From assembly GCF_013377885.1 (NCBI RefSeq), contig NZ_JABKAU010000040.1, forward strand, positions 1-33,780: DNA of 33,780 nt, read 5' to 3'. Under the pieces are notes generated by a model, which worked only from the letters and a program-made list of their open reading frames with translations, did no database searches and was not told where the DNA came from. The stretch is from Hymenobacter lapidiphilus (GTDB taxonomy: Bacteria; Bacteroidota; Bacteroidia; Cytophagales; Hymenobacteraceae). Both the position numbers and the translations under genes were made by a program. This document shows, piece after piece, positions 1 to 8,520 of the stretch (position 1 is the stretch's first letter; every line of letters starts with the position of its first letter).

Positions 1-1
1 G

Positions 2-649
2 GTTGGCATTCGTCGTCCTGTTTTTGCGAAAAATTGCCCACAATCCGACTTTCTAAACAGCTTCTATACCATAAAGAGGTTAACCGCCCATCAAGTCCGC
101 CAACTGGCGGCCGATTTCGAGCAGGAAAACAACCCCAAGCGGAAGGTCAAATACCTGGACATTTTCGGATCGGTGAAGTATCCGCTCGGACACGAGCAGT
201 TGCTGAAAATGGCCGAAACTGCCCCTACCTCCCGATACTCGCCGGTGCTGTACAGCGCCTTGAATGCGCTTAGCTTTTTTGAGGCCCCCGCTATCCGCGA
301 ATTCACCCTGACCAAGCTTGCCAATCCATCAGTTGCATGGCGTTATGCGCATCTACTCGTCAATAATTACCGGCCGGGCGACGACCAGTTATTACTACGA
401 CTTGTGGAGCAGGCTACTGACGAGCGTATTGTTGAAAGGCTAGCCATTAGCCTGTGCGCTATTTATCGGAAGAACCGCACCAAAAAATGCCGGGAACCTT
501 TGCGCACTATTTACCAGCGTATGAACTGTGGCGTGCACCGGGCCGACGTGGTGGAGTTGCAGCTAAAGCGCGGCGTGCTGCCCGCCGATGTCCGGGAGGA
601 AATACCGTTCGACAGCTACGAGGGCGTGCGGGATTTAGTAGTTGAGTAG
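2..649 (+). CDS. Uncharacterised protein, 3' part of gene (helical, possibly HEAT-like)
   Basis: The frame is open from base 2 to a TAG at 647-649, so the gene begins upstream of the window; about 215 residues are visible. An internal ATG at 173 exists, but the coding frame clearly continues upstream of it with protein-like sequence, so it is not taken as the start. The product appears mostly alpha-helical, with leucine-rich helices that superficially resemble HEAT/ARM-type repeats; no catalytic motif, signal peptide or membrane segment is seen in the visible part. It converges on the histidine kinase gene with only 37 bases between the stops. I do not recognise the family. That it is coding is fairly sure; the fold is a guess. 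Confidence 0.6.
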   Translation, partial: VGIRRPVFAKNCPQSDFLNSFYTIKRLTAHQVRQLAADFEQENNPKRKVKYLDIFGSVKYPLGHEQLLKMAETAPTSRYSPVLYSALNALSFFEAPAIREFTLTKLANPSVAWRYAHLLVNNYRPGDDQLLLRLVEQATDERIVERLAISLCAIYRKNRTKKCREPLRTIYQRMNCGVHRADVVELQLKRGVLPADVREEIPFDSYEGVRDLVVE

Positions 650-686
650 GCCGTACAATAACTGCCGTTCCTTGGCCCAAACGCCT

Positions 687-2657
687 TCAGTTGGCCAGAG
701 CGGCCGGCAGCGTTACGACAAACCGCGTGCCCTGCCCTACCGCCCACTCGACCCGTAGCGTACCGCCGTGGCCGTTCACGATGACATCGTGGCTGAGGGA
801 GAGACCCAGGCCGGTGCCCTCGCCGGTGGGTTTGGTGGTGAAAAAGGGGTCAAAGATGCGGGCCTGCACCTCGGGTGCCATGCCCCCGCCGTTGTCGCGC
901 ACCCACAGTTCGGCCCCACCTCCGGGCAGCGGCCGGCTCCCAATTTCTACGGTAGGCACATAGCCGGCAGGGGCCGTTGGCTGGTACTGGCGTACGGCGT
1001 ACAGGGCGTTGGTGCAGAGGTTGAGCAGCACCCGGCCCACATCGGTGGCCGCGACGGGCAGGGGTGGCAGCTGTGGGTCGAGCGCAGCGGTGCTGAGCAC
1101 GGCAGTCAGGTCGGGGAACTGGTGGCGGATGCCCTCGTAGGCCAGCGCCAGCTGCTGGCGGGCCAGCTCATTGAGGTCGGTGGGCTCGCGTAGTGCCTGG
1201 CCGGTGCGGGCGTGTTCGAGCATGCCCTTGATGATGGCCGTGGCCCGCTGCCCATGCTGGCTGATTTCGAGCAGGTTCTCCTTTAGTCCCTCGAACAGAT
1301 TCTGCTCCAGCTGCTCGTCGCGGGCCAGCCGCTGGGCCCCGCTGATTTCGTCGACCAGATTGGCGCTTACGGCCGCGAACTGCTTCACGAAGCTTAGTGG
1401 GTTTTGCAGATCGTGGGCCACGCCAGCCGTCATCTCGCCCAGAAACGCCATTTTTTCGCGCTGCACCAGCATGAGCTGGGCTTCTTTGAGGTTGGCCAGG
1501 GAAGCCTGCAGGGCCGCGTTGGTGCGCTGTTGGCGCCGCTGATAGCGCAGTACCAGCACCAGCGCCAGGCCCAGGCCGGCTACCACGGCCAGCAGTAGCA
1601 GCAGCTGGTAGCGAGTTTCGAGCACCCGCTGGGCCGTGGCGGCCTGCTGGGCCCGCAGCCGCTCCTGGTAATTCACGTTCTGCAGGCGCATCACCTTCTC
1701 CTGGCCAAACAAGGTGTCTTTCATGGCCACCAGCAGCGTCTGGTACCGGAAGGCACTGTCGCTTCGCTGCTGCTGGGCAAACTCACGCGTCAGGATGACG
1801 CTGCCGTTGAGCACGCCGCGCAGAAAACCGTTTTGCCGGGCTGCCTGCGTCCCCAACCGGGCGTAGTAAATAGTAGAATCGGGCTGACCAAACTGCTGGT
1901 GCAGGGCCGCCAGCCCCAGGTAAGAAAAGTTGAGGCTGCGCAAATGCCCGCGCCGCCGCGACTCGGCCAGGCTGCGGCGGTAGTAGGCGCGGGCCTGCGC
2001 CACTTGCCCGCGCTGCCGGGCTACGTTGCCCAGGCCATACAGAATATAGTTGGTGGGCGAGCCCTGCTGCCGGGCCAGCGCATATGCCTGATTTTGGTAG
2101 TGGGCGGCCGAATCTACCTGGCCATACAGGTCGTAGGCCAGCCCGATGTTGCTGAGCTCCACCACTTCCCGCCGCTGGTCGGCGCTGCGTCGGTCGAGGC
2201 GCAACGCCCGGAAGTAGTAGGACAGCCCCAGCTGCTGCTCGCGCAGGTACACGTAAATGATGCCAATGCTGCGCAGGTTCTGGGCCTGTAAGCCCAGATC
2301 GTTGATTTCTTCGCCGATGTGCAACGATTCCTGAAACAGCTGAAGGGCCCGGCTCAGGTTGCTCTCGCGCAGGGCCGCGCCCAGGCGGTTGAGCGCCGCG
2401 CCCTCGCCCCGACGGTTACCCGTGCGCCGGGCCAGGGCCAATGAGCGGCGGGCGTACCGGGCGGCAGCATCGGTATCGGAAGCCCAGAGCTGGTCGCTGA
2501 GCATGTAGAGCAGCTCTACCCGGCTGCTGTCGGTGCGGGATTGTGCCAGCAGCGCCTGCAGGCTATCGACGGATGAGCGTACAGGCTGGGCGCGGGTTTC
2601 GGCCGGGGCCAGCAGACCCAGTATGCCTCCCATTATCAACAGGCTCAAACGCCTCAT
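687..2657 (-). CDS. TPR-containing sensor histidine kinase
   Basis: 656-residue two-component sensor kinase. The start at 2657 is chosen because it opens directly onto a signal peptide (residues 1-23, MRRLSLLIMGG... ending near TRAQ); the frame is open further upstream but that sequence is not protein-like. Residues about 30-340 form tetratricopeptide repeats, predicted periplasmic. One membrane segment lies at about 351-371, followed by a coiled linker. The HisKA H-box has the phospho-acceptor His415 (AHDLQNP). The ATPase domain has the N-box (Asn550), G1 (DNGGGM, about 588), F-box (FFTTKP) and G2 (GTGLGL, about 614-619), so the kinase looks intact. No response regulator is adjacent, so it is an orphan whose partner and signal cannot be told from here. 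This architecture is common in Bacteroidota. Confidence 0.93.
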   Translation of the reverse strand: MRRLSLLIMGGILGLLAPAETRAQPVRSSVDSLQALLAQSRTDSSRVELLYMLSDQLWASDTDAAARYARRSLALARRTGNRRGEGAALNRLGAALRESNLSRALQLFQESLHIGEEINDLGLQAQNLRSIGIIYVYLREQQLGLSYYFRALRLDRRSADQRREVVELSNIGLAYDLYGQVDSAAHYQNQAYALARQQGSPTNYILYGLGNVARQRGQVAQARAYYRRSLAESRRRGHLRSLNFSYLGLAALHQQFGQPDSTIYYARLGTQAARQNGFLRGVLNGSVILTREFAQQQRSDSAFRYQTLLVAMKDTLFGQEKVMRLQNVNYQERLRAQQAATAQRVLETRYQLLLLLAVVAGLGLALVLVLRYQRRQQRTNAALQASLANLKEAQLMLVQREKMAFLGEMTAGVAHDLQNPLSFVKQFAAVSANLVDEISGAQRLARDEQLEQNLFEGLKENLLEISQHGQRATAIIKGMLEHARTGQALREPTDLNELARQQLALAYEGIRHQFPDLTAVLSTAALDPQLPPLPVAATDVGRVLLNLCTNALYAVRQYQPTAPAGYVPTVEIGSRPLPGGGAELWVRDNGGGMAPEVQARIFDPFFTTKPTGEGTGLGLSLSHDVIVNGHGGTLRVEWAVGQGTRFVVTLPAALAN

Positions 2658-2812
2658 ATTCTGAACCTTATTACCCAGGCCACCTGCTGCCGGGAAACTG
2701 CCGGCCCGGCTCGGCCGGGATTGGACGAATATCCAACAAAAACGATAAACTCCTGTTTTTCCTCTTCGCCCAAAAACGACTGGCCGCGCTTGGCTCGCCG
2801 GGTCCATCACCC

Positions 2813-2820
2813 TACCTTTA
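2813..2820 (+). promoter_or_regulatory. Candidate Bacteroidota -7 box (TACCTTTA) for the acetyltransferase gene
   Basis: TACCTTTA fits the Bacteroidota TAnnTTTG -7 consensus at seven of eight positions. A TTG at 2790-2792 lies 20 bases upstream of the TA, the expected -33 spacing. The ATG at 2825 follows after 4 bases, so the mRNA leader would be very short or leaderless. This is pattern matching only. Confidence 0.45.
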
Positions 2821-2824
2821 GCCC

Positions 2825-3274
2825 ATGCCCCTTACCTGGACTCTCAAACCCTTCGCCGACCTGACTACCACCGAGCTGTACGCGCTGCTGCAGCTGCGCT
2901 CCGAAGTGTTCGTGGTGGAGCAAACCTGCCCGTTTCAGGACATCGACGGGCTCGACCAGACGGCCTGGCACCTGCTGGGCCACGCGCCCAACGGCGAGCT
3001 GGCCGCCTACGCCCGGCTGTTTGGGCCCGGCATTGCCTTCCCCGAGGCCAGCATCGGGCGGGTGGTAAGCAGCCCCCGCCACCGCCGCACCGGCCTGGGC
3101 CGCGAGCTACTGCACGAGTCAATTGAAGGCGTCGGGCAGTTATTCGGCCCCCAGCCCATCCAGATTGGGGCCCAGCTGTATTTGCAGTCGTTCTACGAGA
3201 GCTTCGGCTTCCGGCAAGTGGGCGAAGGGTATCTGGAAGATGACATCCCGCACATCCACATGGTGCGGGCGTAA
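2825..3274 (+). CDS. elaA: GNAT family N-acetyltransferase, ElaA-like
   Basis: 149-residue cytoplasmic protein of the ElaA branch of the GNAT acetyltransferases, which transfer acetyl from acetyl-CoA to an amine; the physiological substrate of ElaA is not established. Typical features are the N-terminal LYALLQLRSEVFVVEQ segment with a following D-x-D (QDIDGLD), the beta-4/alpha-3 acetyl-CoA loop (SSPRHRRTGLGRELL, about residues 81-95, a variant of the Q/RxxGxG/A motif), and the C-terminal QLYLQSFYESFGF region ending in IPHIHM. The length matches the family. It is transcribed away from the divergent kinase gene and appears monocistronic. The gene symbol is by family resemblance. Confidence 0.88.
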   Translation: MPLTWTLKPFADLTTTELYALLQLRSEVFVVEQTCPFQDIDGLDQTAWHLLGHAPNGELAAYARLFGPGIAFPEASIGRVVSSPRHRRTGLGRELLHESIEGVGQLFGPQPIQIGAQLYLQSFYESFGFRQVGEGYLEDDIPHIHMVRA

Positions 3275-3290
3275 ACCGCAGGCCACAAAA

Positions 3291-3316
3291 AAGGTCCGGC
3301 CAAATGGCCGGACCTT
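3291..3316 (-). terminator. Rho-independent terminator for the minus-strand gene ending at 3342
   Basis: A perfect inverted repeat, AAGGTCCGGCC (3291-3301) pairing with GGCCGGACCTT (3306-3316), has a 4-base loop. On the plus strand it is preceded by a run of A, so on the minus strand the stem is followed by a run of T. The orientation therefore suits the minus-strand transcript ending at 3342. No T tract follows on the plus strand, so termination of the acetyltransferase transcript here is less certain. Confidence 0.85.
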
Positions 3317-3341
3317 GTGCTGAAGCGGTAAAACGGGCCGC

Positions 3342-4919
3342 TTACATATTTAGCTTCACGAGCTTCATGCCCATCTGCTTCTGCTTTTTGAGGTAGTCCA
3401 CCAGCATCACGTAGCCAGGCTTGGCGGGGTACACATAGGAGTAGGTCGCCGCGCTGTTACCGTCAATTTTATCAACCTTGAACTGGTCGGTGGTGCCGAA
3501 CAAGATGTTGCCCACCACCTTCTTGGTGGCCTCGCCTTTTTCCTTGTCGAAGTTGATGTACACCACGTTGAACTGCGAATTGGCGGCGGTTTGCTGGGTA
3601 AACTGGTAGTCGAAGCCGCCGTAGGCTTTAATGAACTGGCCCGTGAGGCCAGCCCCCATGAAGCCGGCCCCGGGAGGCAGGGCCATCTTCGACTCGTCCT
3701 TAACGAAGCACTTGATGGCAGTCAGCTTGTATTCGGGGTCGAGCACGAACACCAGCATATTGCCGATAATGCCCTTGGCCCCGCCGCCGCCGCCGCCCAG
3801 CACCGCGAGGGCTACATCCATGCCTTTGCCACCAATGCGGTATTGCTCGGCCACGAGGTACAGGCTACCATCGGCCCCTTTCTGGATCGAATGGGTGTAG
3901 TTGATGAAGCCTTCGTCCATGGCCTTGCGGGCTTCGGCAGGCAGGAGGCCTTTCACTTCCTTCTGCCAGTTGTAGGGCCGGATGCCCAGCAGCTTACCCT
4001 TGTCATCGAACCGCTTGATATAAAAGCCCTGGCTTTTGTTAACGAATGGCTTGTCGGTCAGCTTATAGTATTCGCCCACGGCCACAAATTCTTTCCGGGC
4101 AGCATCGTAGCCCACCGAGCTGAGGGAGAGCTGCTCCGTTTTGCTGGATTCCACGGGCTGGTCGAGCACCTTTTTGCCAGTGCTTAGGTCGAAGGCCACA
4201 ATGTAGGAGCTTAGCTGCTGCGAAAGCAGGCTGGGACGGCGCATCATTGTACCCATCAGATAGTTGCCGGTCACCTCAGTTACCACCAGCATTTCCAGCA
4301 TTTTGGCTTTGGCATCGGTCTGCTGGCGCCATTTCAGGTTGAGGTTGTTATCGTACATCTCCAACAGGTAGCGGCGGCCGTCGGCGCTGCTGCGCACGAA
4401 GCCCTGGCCTTCTACCGGCCGCAGGTCGAGGCCACTGAATAGCTGGGCACCCTCCCCGCCCGCATTGTTGGTATTCATTTTCTGACCGATGCCAGACATT
4501 TCCATCTTGCTGATGTCAGTCGATACCGCCTTGGATGCCAGCTTTTTGAGGCCGGTATCGTAGGTTTCAATTTCCAGCGTCTTGTCTTTCTGGTTGAAGT
4601 AATACAGCGCGAAGGCCGACCCGTTGAACGCGTTATCGAGCAGATAGTACTTACCCGCCGGCTTCTGAATCGTTACCGTCGATACTTTGCCCAGGTCCTG
4701 GTCGTAGAAATCGAGGTGATAGTTGTCGTTTTTGCGGTCGGCTTTATCCGCCTGCCCATACATCAGGTAGCCTTTCACCTCGTGGCCGGCATAAATGGGC
4801 GTAATGGCCGAGCGCGACATAGACTTAATGCCCTCCAGCGTTTGCGTTTGGGCCAGGCCGGTAACCGCGGCCACCAGGGTTAGCCCTACCGTCAGGAAGG
4901 AGCGTTTGAATTGCAACAT
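3342..4919 (-). CDS. Large secreted protein of unknown function
   Basis: 525 residues. The start at 4919 is chosen because it gives a clean signal peptide (MLQFKRSFLTVGLTLVAAVTGLAQ); the same frame stays open upstream to 5396 but there it runs antiparallel-frame over the M48 gene and is not protein-like. The mature protein is rich in beta-strand patterns with repeated motifs of the kind FYDQDLGK, EMYDNNLNLKW and IKRFDDKGKLL, suggesting a propeller or repeated beta-sheet domain facing the periplasm or outside. A glycine run (about residue 345) probably marks a loop. It resembles an uncharacterised Bacteroidota family (possibly DUF6770, from memory and unverified). The gene lies 32 bases downstream of the M48 protease gene in the same direction and ends just before a good terminator, so the two are probably co-transcribed. 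Confidence 0.8.
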   Translation of the reverse strand: MLQFKRSFLTVGLTLVAAVTGLAQTQTLEGIKSMSRSAITPIYAGHEVKGYLMYGQADKADRKNDNYHLDFYDQDLGKVSTVTIQKPAGKYYLLDNAFNGSAFALYYFNQKDKTLEIETYDTGLKKLASKAVSTDISKMEMSGIGQKMNTNNAGGEGAQLFSGLDLRPVEGQGFVRSSADGRRYLLEMYDNNLNLKWRQQTDAKAKMLEMLVVTEVTGNYLMGTMMRRPSLLSQQLSSYIVAFDLSTGKKVLDQPVESSKTEQLSLSSVGYDAARKEFVAVGEYYKLTDKPFVNKSQGFYIKRFDDKGKLLGIRPYNWQKEVKGLLPAEARKAMDEGFINYTHSIQKGADGSLYLVAEQYRIGGKGMDVALAVLGGGGGGAKGIIGNMLVFVLDPEYKLTAIKCFVKDESKMALPPGAGFMGAGLTGQFIKAYGGFDYQFTQQTAANSQFNVVYINFDKEKGEATKKVVGNILFGTTDQFKVDKIDGNSAATYSYVYPAKPGYVMLVDYLKKQKQMGMKLVKLNM

Positions 4920-4951
4920 ATGCGTAGAAGTGGGGAAATAGGAAGGAGAAA

Positions 4952-6439
4952 TTAGTTGGACTTTCGTTTGATCTGAGACTCGGCAAACAGCAGCTCCCGC
5001 AGGCGGCCCCGGGGGTAATCGGCCAGGTACTGCCGGCGCAGCGTGGCGGCTGGCGCAGGGTCGGGGGCCAGGGCCGCGGCGGCGTAGCGGGCCGCCAGCG
5101 CGTACTCGTCCGAATCGGACGCCGCGACCGGGGCCGGGCTGGTGGGCAGCTGAGCGAAGCAGGCGCTCAGGTCGGCGTAGTCGGTGGCGCGCAGCTCGTG
5201 AAGGGTGCGCAGATACTGGCTGAACGCGGCGGGCTGCGGGCTGCTGCTGTTCGATACTACTTCGGTGAAGCGGTGCTCGGTGAGGCGCTGGCGCAACTGG
5301 TAAAGGCTGAGCTGCACGATAGCGCGGGCGTAGCTGTCGGCGGCGGGTTGCTGGGGTAGCAGGCGCAGGGCTTCGTACAGGGCGTGGTCGTAGCACTCAG
5401 TATCAAACCAGCTTTGCAGTACTTCCAGCCGGCTCAGGTCGCGCAGCCGGGCGAAGGCGGGAGCCACCGGCTGTGGCCCTTCGGCTATCTGCCCGCCGGC
5501 CAGCCCATGCAGGTAAGCCATGCGCTTAGCGCAGTCGGGGTGCGATTTGAGCGTATCGGTGGTTTGGAGCGGCGTTTTCTCAGGCCCAGCTACCGTGAAG
5601 ATAGATTTGGCCGGCGCCGGGGCGGTAGCAAACCGGCCGGCCAACCCGCCGCAGCCGAAGTAGCGAGCCAGTTCGGGATTGGTTTCGGAGGCGGGCGCGT
5701 CGGCCACGTCGAGTAGTTGCAGGGTACGATAGGCCTGGGGCGCGGCGTAGCTAGTGCGCCGTAGCAGCTCGTAGCCCAGCGAATCGGCTTGCCGCTCGTG
5801 CCGCCGCTGGTGGTAGGAGCTGCTCAGCGACAGGCCCATTACCAGCTCCTTCATCCGGGAGTTGATATTGTATTCCGCCTGTACAATGTGGCGAACCTGC
5901 CGGCGCATGTCGCGGCTGTGCAGCGTGCTCAGCCGCTCGTGCAGAGTGGTTTGTAGATGGCGGCTTTGCACGTGGGCCAGCTCATGGCAGAGCACGTAGG
6001 CCAGCTGACTTTCGTTTTCGAGCGTAGGCAGCAGCCCCACGTTGAGCACCACCGTGCGGCCCACGGCGTAGGCGTTGGGCTCGGGGTTACGAACCAGCAC
6101 CAGCTCCACATCCCGCAACGTTGGGTTACCTTGCTGAATCCGGCTAAATATCCGCTGTACGGCCGCATCGAGTACGGTATCGAGCAGAGCTGAGTAGCGG
6201 ATGGTGTTGTAGATATCGGTGGCCGCCTCGGTGCTAATGCGGCGGTAATGGTTGCGGTAGTCGGCGTTGCCGGGCAGGGCCGCCCCTTCCAGCTGAGCCA
6301 GCAGGGCCGTTCGGTGGGCCCGGGCCAGCTTGTAGGCCCGCACTGTATCGGGCATGAAATAGGGCCGGCTAACCGGCACCGACTGGGCCCTGGCATCCCA
6401 GATACCCAGTAGCAAAACAAGTAATAACCAACGAAGCAT
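4952..6439 (-). CDS. M48 family zinc metalloprotease, secreted
   Basis: 495 residues starting with a signal peptide (MLRWLLLVLLLGIWDARAQ), so predicted periplasmic or lipid-free secreted. The M48 zinc motif HELAH is at 152-156, giving zinc ligands His152 and His156 and catalytic Glu153; the third ligand is Glu215 in HERQADSLGYELL (215-ExxxD). The N-terminal half (about 90-240) is the peptidase domain, resembling BepA/YfgC-type outer-membrane-quality-control proteases. The C-terminal half (about 330-490) is helical, with TPR-like spacing, again as in BepA-type proteins. It is the first gene of a likely two-gene unit with the secreted protein downstream. The substrate is unknown. Confidence 0.9.
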   Translation of the reverse strand: MLRWLLLVLLLGIWDARAQSVPVSRPYFMPDTVRAYKLARAHRTALLAQLEGAALPGNADYRNHYRRISTEAATDIYNTIRYSALLDTVLDAAVQRIFSRIQQGNPTLRDVELVLVRNPEPNAYAVGRTVVLNVGLLPTLENESQLAYVLCHELAHVQSRHLQTTLHERLSTLHSRDMRRQVRHIVQAEYNINSRMKELVMGLSLSSSYHQRRHERQADSLGYELLRRTSYAAPQAYRTLQLLDVADAPASETNPELARYFGCGGLAGRFATAPAPAKSIFTVAGPEKTPLQTTDTLKSHPDCAKRMAYLHGLAGGQIAEGPQPVAPAFARLRDLSRLEVLQSWFDTECYDHALYEALRLLPQQPAADSYARAIVQLSLYQLRQRLTEHRFTEVVSNSSSPQPAAFSQYLRTLHELRATDYADLSACFAQLPTSPAPVAASDSDEYALAARYAAAALAPDPAPAATLRRQYLADYPRGRLRELLFAESQIKRKSN

Positions 6440-6490
6440 CAGACGGGAAACGCAGCGGTTTCCGAGATAGAGTAAATAGGATTATTCGGA

Positions 6491-6499
6491 CGAAAGCTA
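6491..6499 (-). promoter_or_regulatory. Candidate promoter for the M48 protease gene
   Basis: On the minus strand TAGCTTTCG resembles the Bacteroidota -7 box, with a TTG 18 bases upstream (complement of 6518-6520). It lies about 50 bases before the ATG at 6439, in the 209-base divergent intergenic region shared with the M28 peptidase gene. The match is imperfect. Confidence 0.3.
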
Positions 6500-6648
6500 C
6501 GCATAGTTAGGGGAATTCAAATGGCTGACTACCGTTTTTTTACTGTCAGGCAACAACAACACGTTAGCTGCCGAAGCGACAACCAAAGCAGCTGCGCATA
6601 ATAGCTCTCTGCTTAGTGGAGCAGATCTTTTCGGCGTATGTTAGCCTG

Positions 6649-8328
6649 ATGAAGTTCCCGACTCCGCTCCTGCTGTCCACTCTGCTACTACTGCCCGCCT
6701 TTGGGGCGGCGGCACAAACGCCCACAGCCCCTACCCCACCGGCCCTCAACCTGCCCAAGCCGGTACGCCGGGCCCTGGCCCAAGTGCGGCCCGAGGCCAT
6801 GCGGGCCCACGTTGCCTACCTCGCCGACGACCGGCTGCTGGGCCGCAAGCCCGGCACGCCCGGCTACCAGATGGCCGTCGATTACGTAGTGGCCCAATTG
6901 AAAGAACGGGACGTAGAACCGGCGGGCGAAAACGGCGGCTTCACGCAGCGTGTGCGCCTGCGCCGGGCCACCGTGCGGCCGGGGGCCAGCGCCAGCTACC
7001 AGCCCGCCGGCAACGCGGCCGGGTTGCCGCTCGATGCCATCAGCCTGCTGCCCCACCCCGAGCAGCCCACCGCCCAACTCTCCGCTACCGGCCTCGTGTT
7101 TGCCGGCTACGGCATCTCGGCCCCAGGCGAAAACTACGACGACTATCAAGGCCTCGACGCCCGGGGCAAGGTGGTGGTAGTGCTACGCGGCGCGCCACCC
7201 GCCTTCCCAAGCACCGTGGCCGCCGCCAGCCAGGACCAGACCCAAATTGTGCGTACCGCCGCGGCCCACGGGGCGGTGGGCGTGCTGTTTGCCACGCTGC
7301 GGCCCGCTTTGGGCAATCCGGCGCGGCTGGCTTCGAGCACCAGCGTGCTCGGGGCCGATGGCAAAGTAGCCGCCGCCCGGGGCTTCGTAAGCGGGCCCGC
7401 CGGGGTGGCCTTTACCGGCACGCTCTCGGCCGCCGGACTGCAAACCCTGCTCCGCGCCGCCACCTCCGATACGGCCCAGGTGATGCAGCGCCTGCGCGCC
7501 AGCCAGCCCGCGCCGGTGGCACTACCCGGCACACTTTCGGCCCGCTGGGAATCAACTTACCAGGATTTCGATTCCTACAATGTGGTGGGTAAAATCACAG
7601 GTTCCGACCCGCAGCTGCGCGATGAGTACGTAGTCCATTCGGCCCACCTCGACCACTTGGGCGTAGGTGCGCCAGTGCGCGGCGACTCCATCTACAACGG
7701 CGCCCACGACAACGCGACGGGCGTGGCCTCGGTGCTTGAAATTGCCGGTATCTATTCGCGCCTCAAGCAGAAGCCTGCCCGCAGTATTCTGCTGGTACTG
7801 CAAACCGGCGAGGAGTTGGGTTTGCTGGGCTCGGCCTACTTCGCGGCCCGGCCCACCGTGCCCGCCGCCAGCCTGGTAGCCAACGTGAACACCGACATGC
7901 CCACCCTGATTGCGCCGCTGCTATCGGTGGTACCGCTGGGGGTCCAGCACTCCACGCTGGCCGCGCCGGTGGCCCAGGCCGCCGCTTACCTCAACCTATC
8001 GATAGAAAATGACCCCGAGCCCGAGCAAAACCGCTTCATCCGCTCCGACCAGTACAGCTTCGTGGCCCAGGGAATTCCGGCGCTGCACCTCAAGTACGGC
8101 AACCGCACGCCCGACGGCCGCAACAACCTCAGCGAGCAGGTAAAGCAATGGCGCGCCCTCACCTACCACAAGCCCCAGGACGACATGAGCGGCACCTTCG
8201 ACTTCGAAGCCGGCCGCACCTACGTGCAGCTCAACTTCCTGGTCGGCTACCTGGTGGCCCAGAACCCCACCCGCCCTACCTGGAACCCCGGCGACTATTT
8301 CGGCCGGCAGTTCGGGGGGCAGCAATAA
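6649..8328 (+). CDS. M28 family metallopeptidase with PA domain, secreted
   Basis: 559 residues. The ATG at 6649 is preferred over the upstream GTG at 6616 because it begins a signal peptide (MKFPTPLLLSTLLLLPAFGAAAQ). A protease-associated insert domain lies at about 120-290 (VFAGYGISAPGENYDDYQG...GKVVVVLRG). The M28 di-zinc site is complete: His333 in SAHLDHLG, Asp354 in GAHDNATG, the catalytic Glu388-Glu389 pair in TGEELGLLGS, Asp416 in NVNTDMP, and His507 in YHKPQDD. M28 enzymes of this type are extracytoplasmic aminopeptidases or carboxypeptidases that remove residues from peptides; the exact specificity cannot be read. The gene is divergent from the M48 protease and is followed by a palindromic repeat. 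Confidence 0.93.
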   Translation: MKFPTPLLLSTLLLLPAFGAAAQTPTAPTPPALNLPKPVRRALAQVRPEAMRAHVAYLADDRLLGRKPGTPGYQMAVDYVVAQLKERDVEPAGENGGFTQRVRLRRATVRPGASASYQPAGNAAGLPLDAISLLPHPEQPTAQLSATGLVFAGYGISAPGENYDDYQGLDARGKVVVVLRGAPPAFPSTVAAASQDQTQIVRTAAAHGAVGVLFATLRPALGNPARLASSTSVLGADGKVAAARGFVSGPAGVAFTGTLSAAGLQTLLRAATSDTAQVMQRLRASQPAPVALPGTLSARWESTYQDFDSYNVVGKITGSDPQLRDEYVVHSAHLDHLGVGAPVRGDSIYNGAHDNATGVASVLEIAGIYSRLKQKPARSILLVLQTGEELGLLGSAYFAARPTVPAASLVANVNTDMPTLIAPLLSVVPLGVQHSTLAAPVAQAAAYLNLSIENDPEPEQNRFIRSDQYSFVAQGIPALHLKYGNRTPDGRNNLSEQVKQWRALTYHKPQDDMSGTFDFEAGRTYVQLNFLVGYLVAQNPTRPTWNPGDYFGRQFGGQQ

Positions 8329-8393
8329 CCCGGACCGTTTGCCGCCCCAGCCGGACAGCCTACTGGTAGTAAAAAGATCAACAAAAGAGTTAA

Positions 8394-8448
8394 AGCCCCA
8401 GCGGGGCGACACCGACCGTCAAACAGTTGCTGTCGCTCCGCTGGGGCT
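8394..8448. repeat. Intergenic 18-bp imperfect inverted repeat
   Basis: AGCCCCAGCGGGGCGACA (8394-8411) pairs with TGTCGCTCCGCTGGGGCT (8431-8448) with one mismatch that would be a G-U pair in RNA; the spacer is 19 bases. It lies in the 192-base gap between the M28 gene and the DUF4249 gene, both on plus. There is no T tract, so it is a dispersed-repeat type palindrome or a weak terminator rather than a classical one. Confidence 0.7.
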
Positions 8449-8520
8449 CATGAATTTAGGGAAAACCCATACGATTATCAGCTATCCGTCGTTCGATTGC
8501 GCAGTGTTTATCCTGTAGCT

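Noticed and set aside
2721..2736. TTGGA...TCCAA inverted repeat in the kinase/acetyltransferase gap as an operator
   Set aside because: Only five base pairs; expected by chance and without a supporting second copy.
3780..3798. Glycine-codon run as a repeat expansion of interest
   Set aside because: It is a short in-frame Gly run in a probable loop and is ordinary in GC-rich genes.
4920..5396. Open frame extending the secreted-protein gene upstream
   Set aside because: The extension lies over the M48 gene in another frame and has Arg/Pro/Ala-rich sequence without protein character; the signal peptide at 4919 gives a better start.
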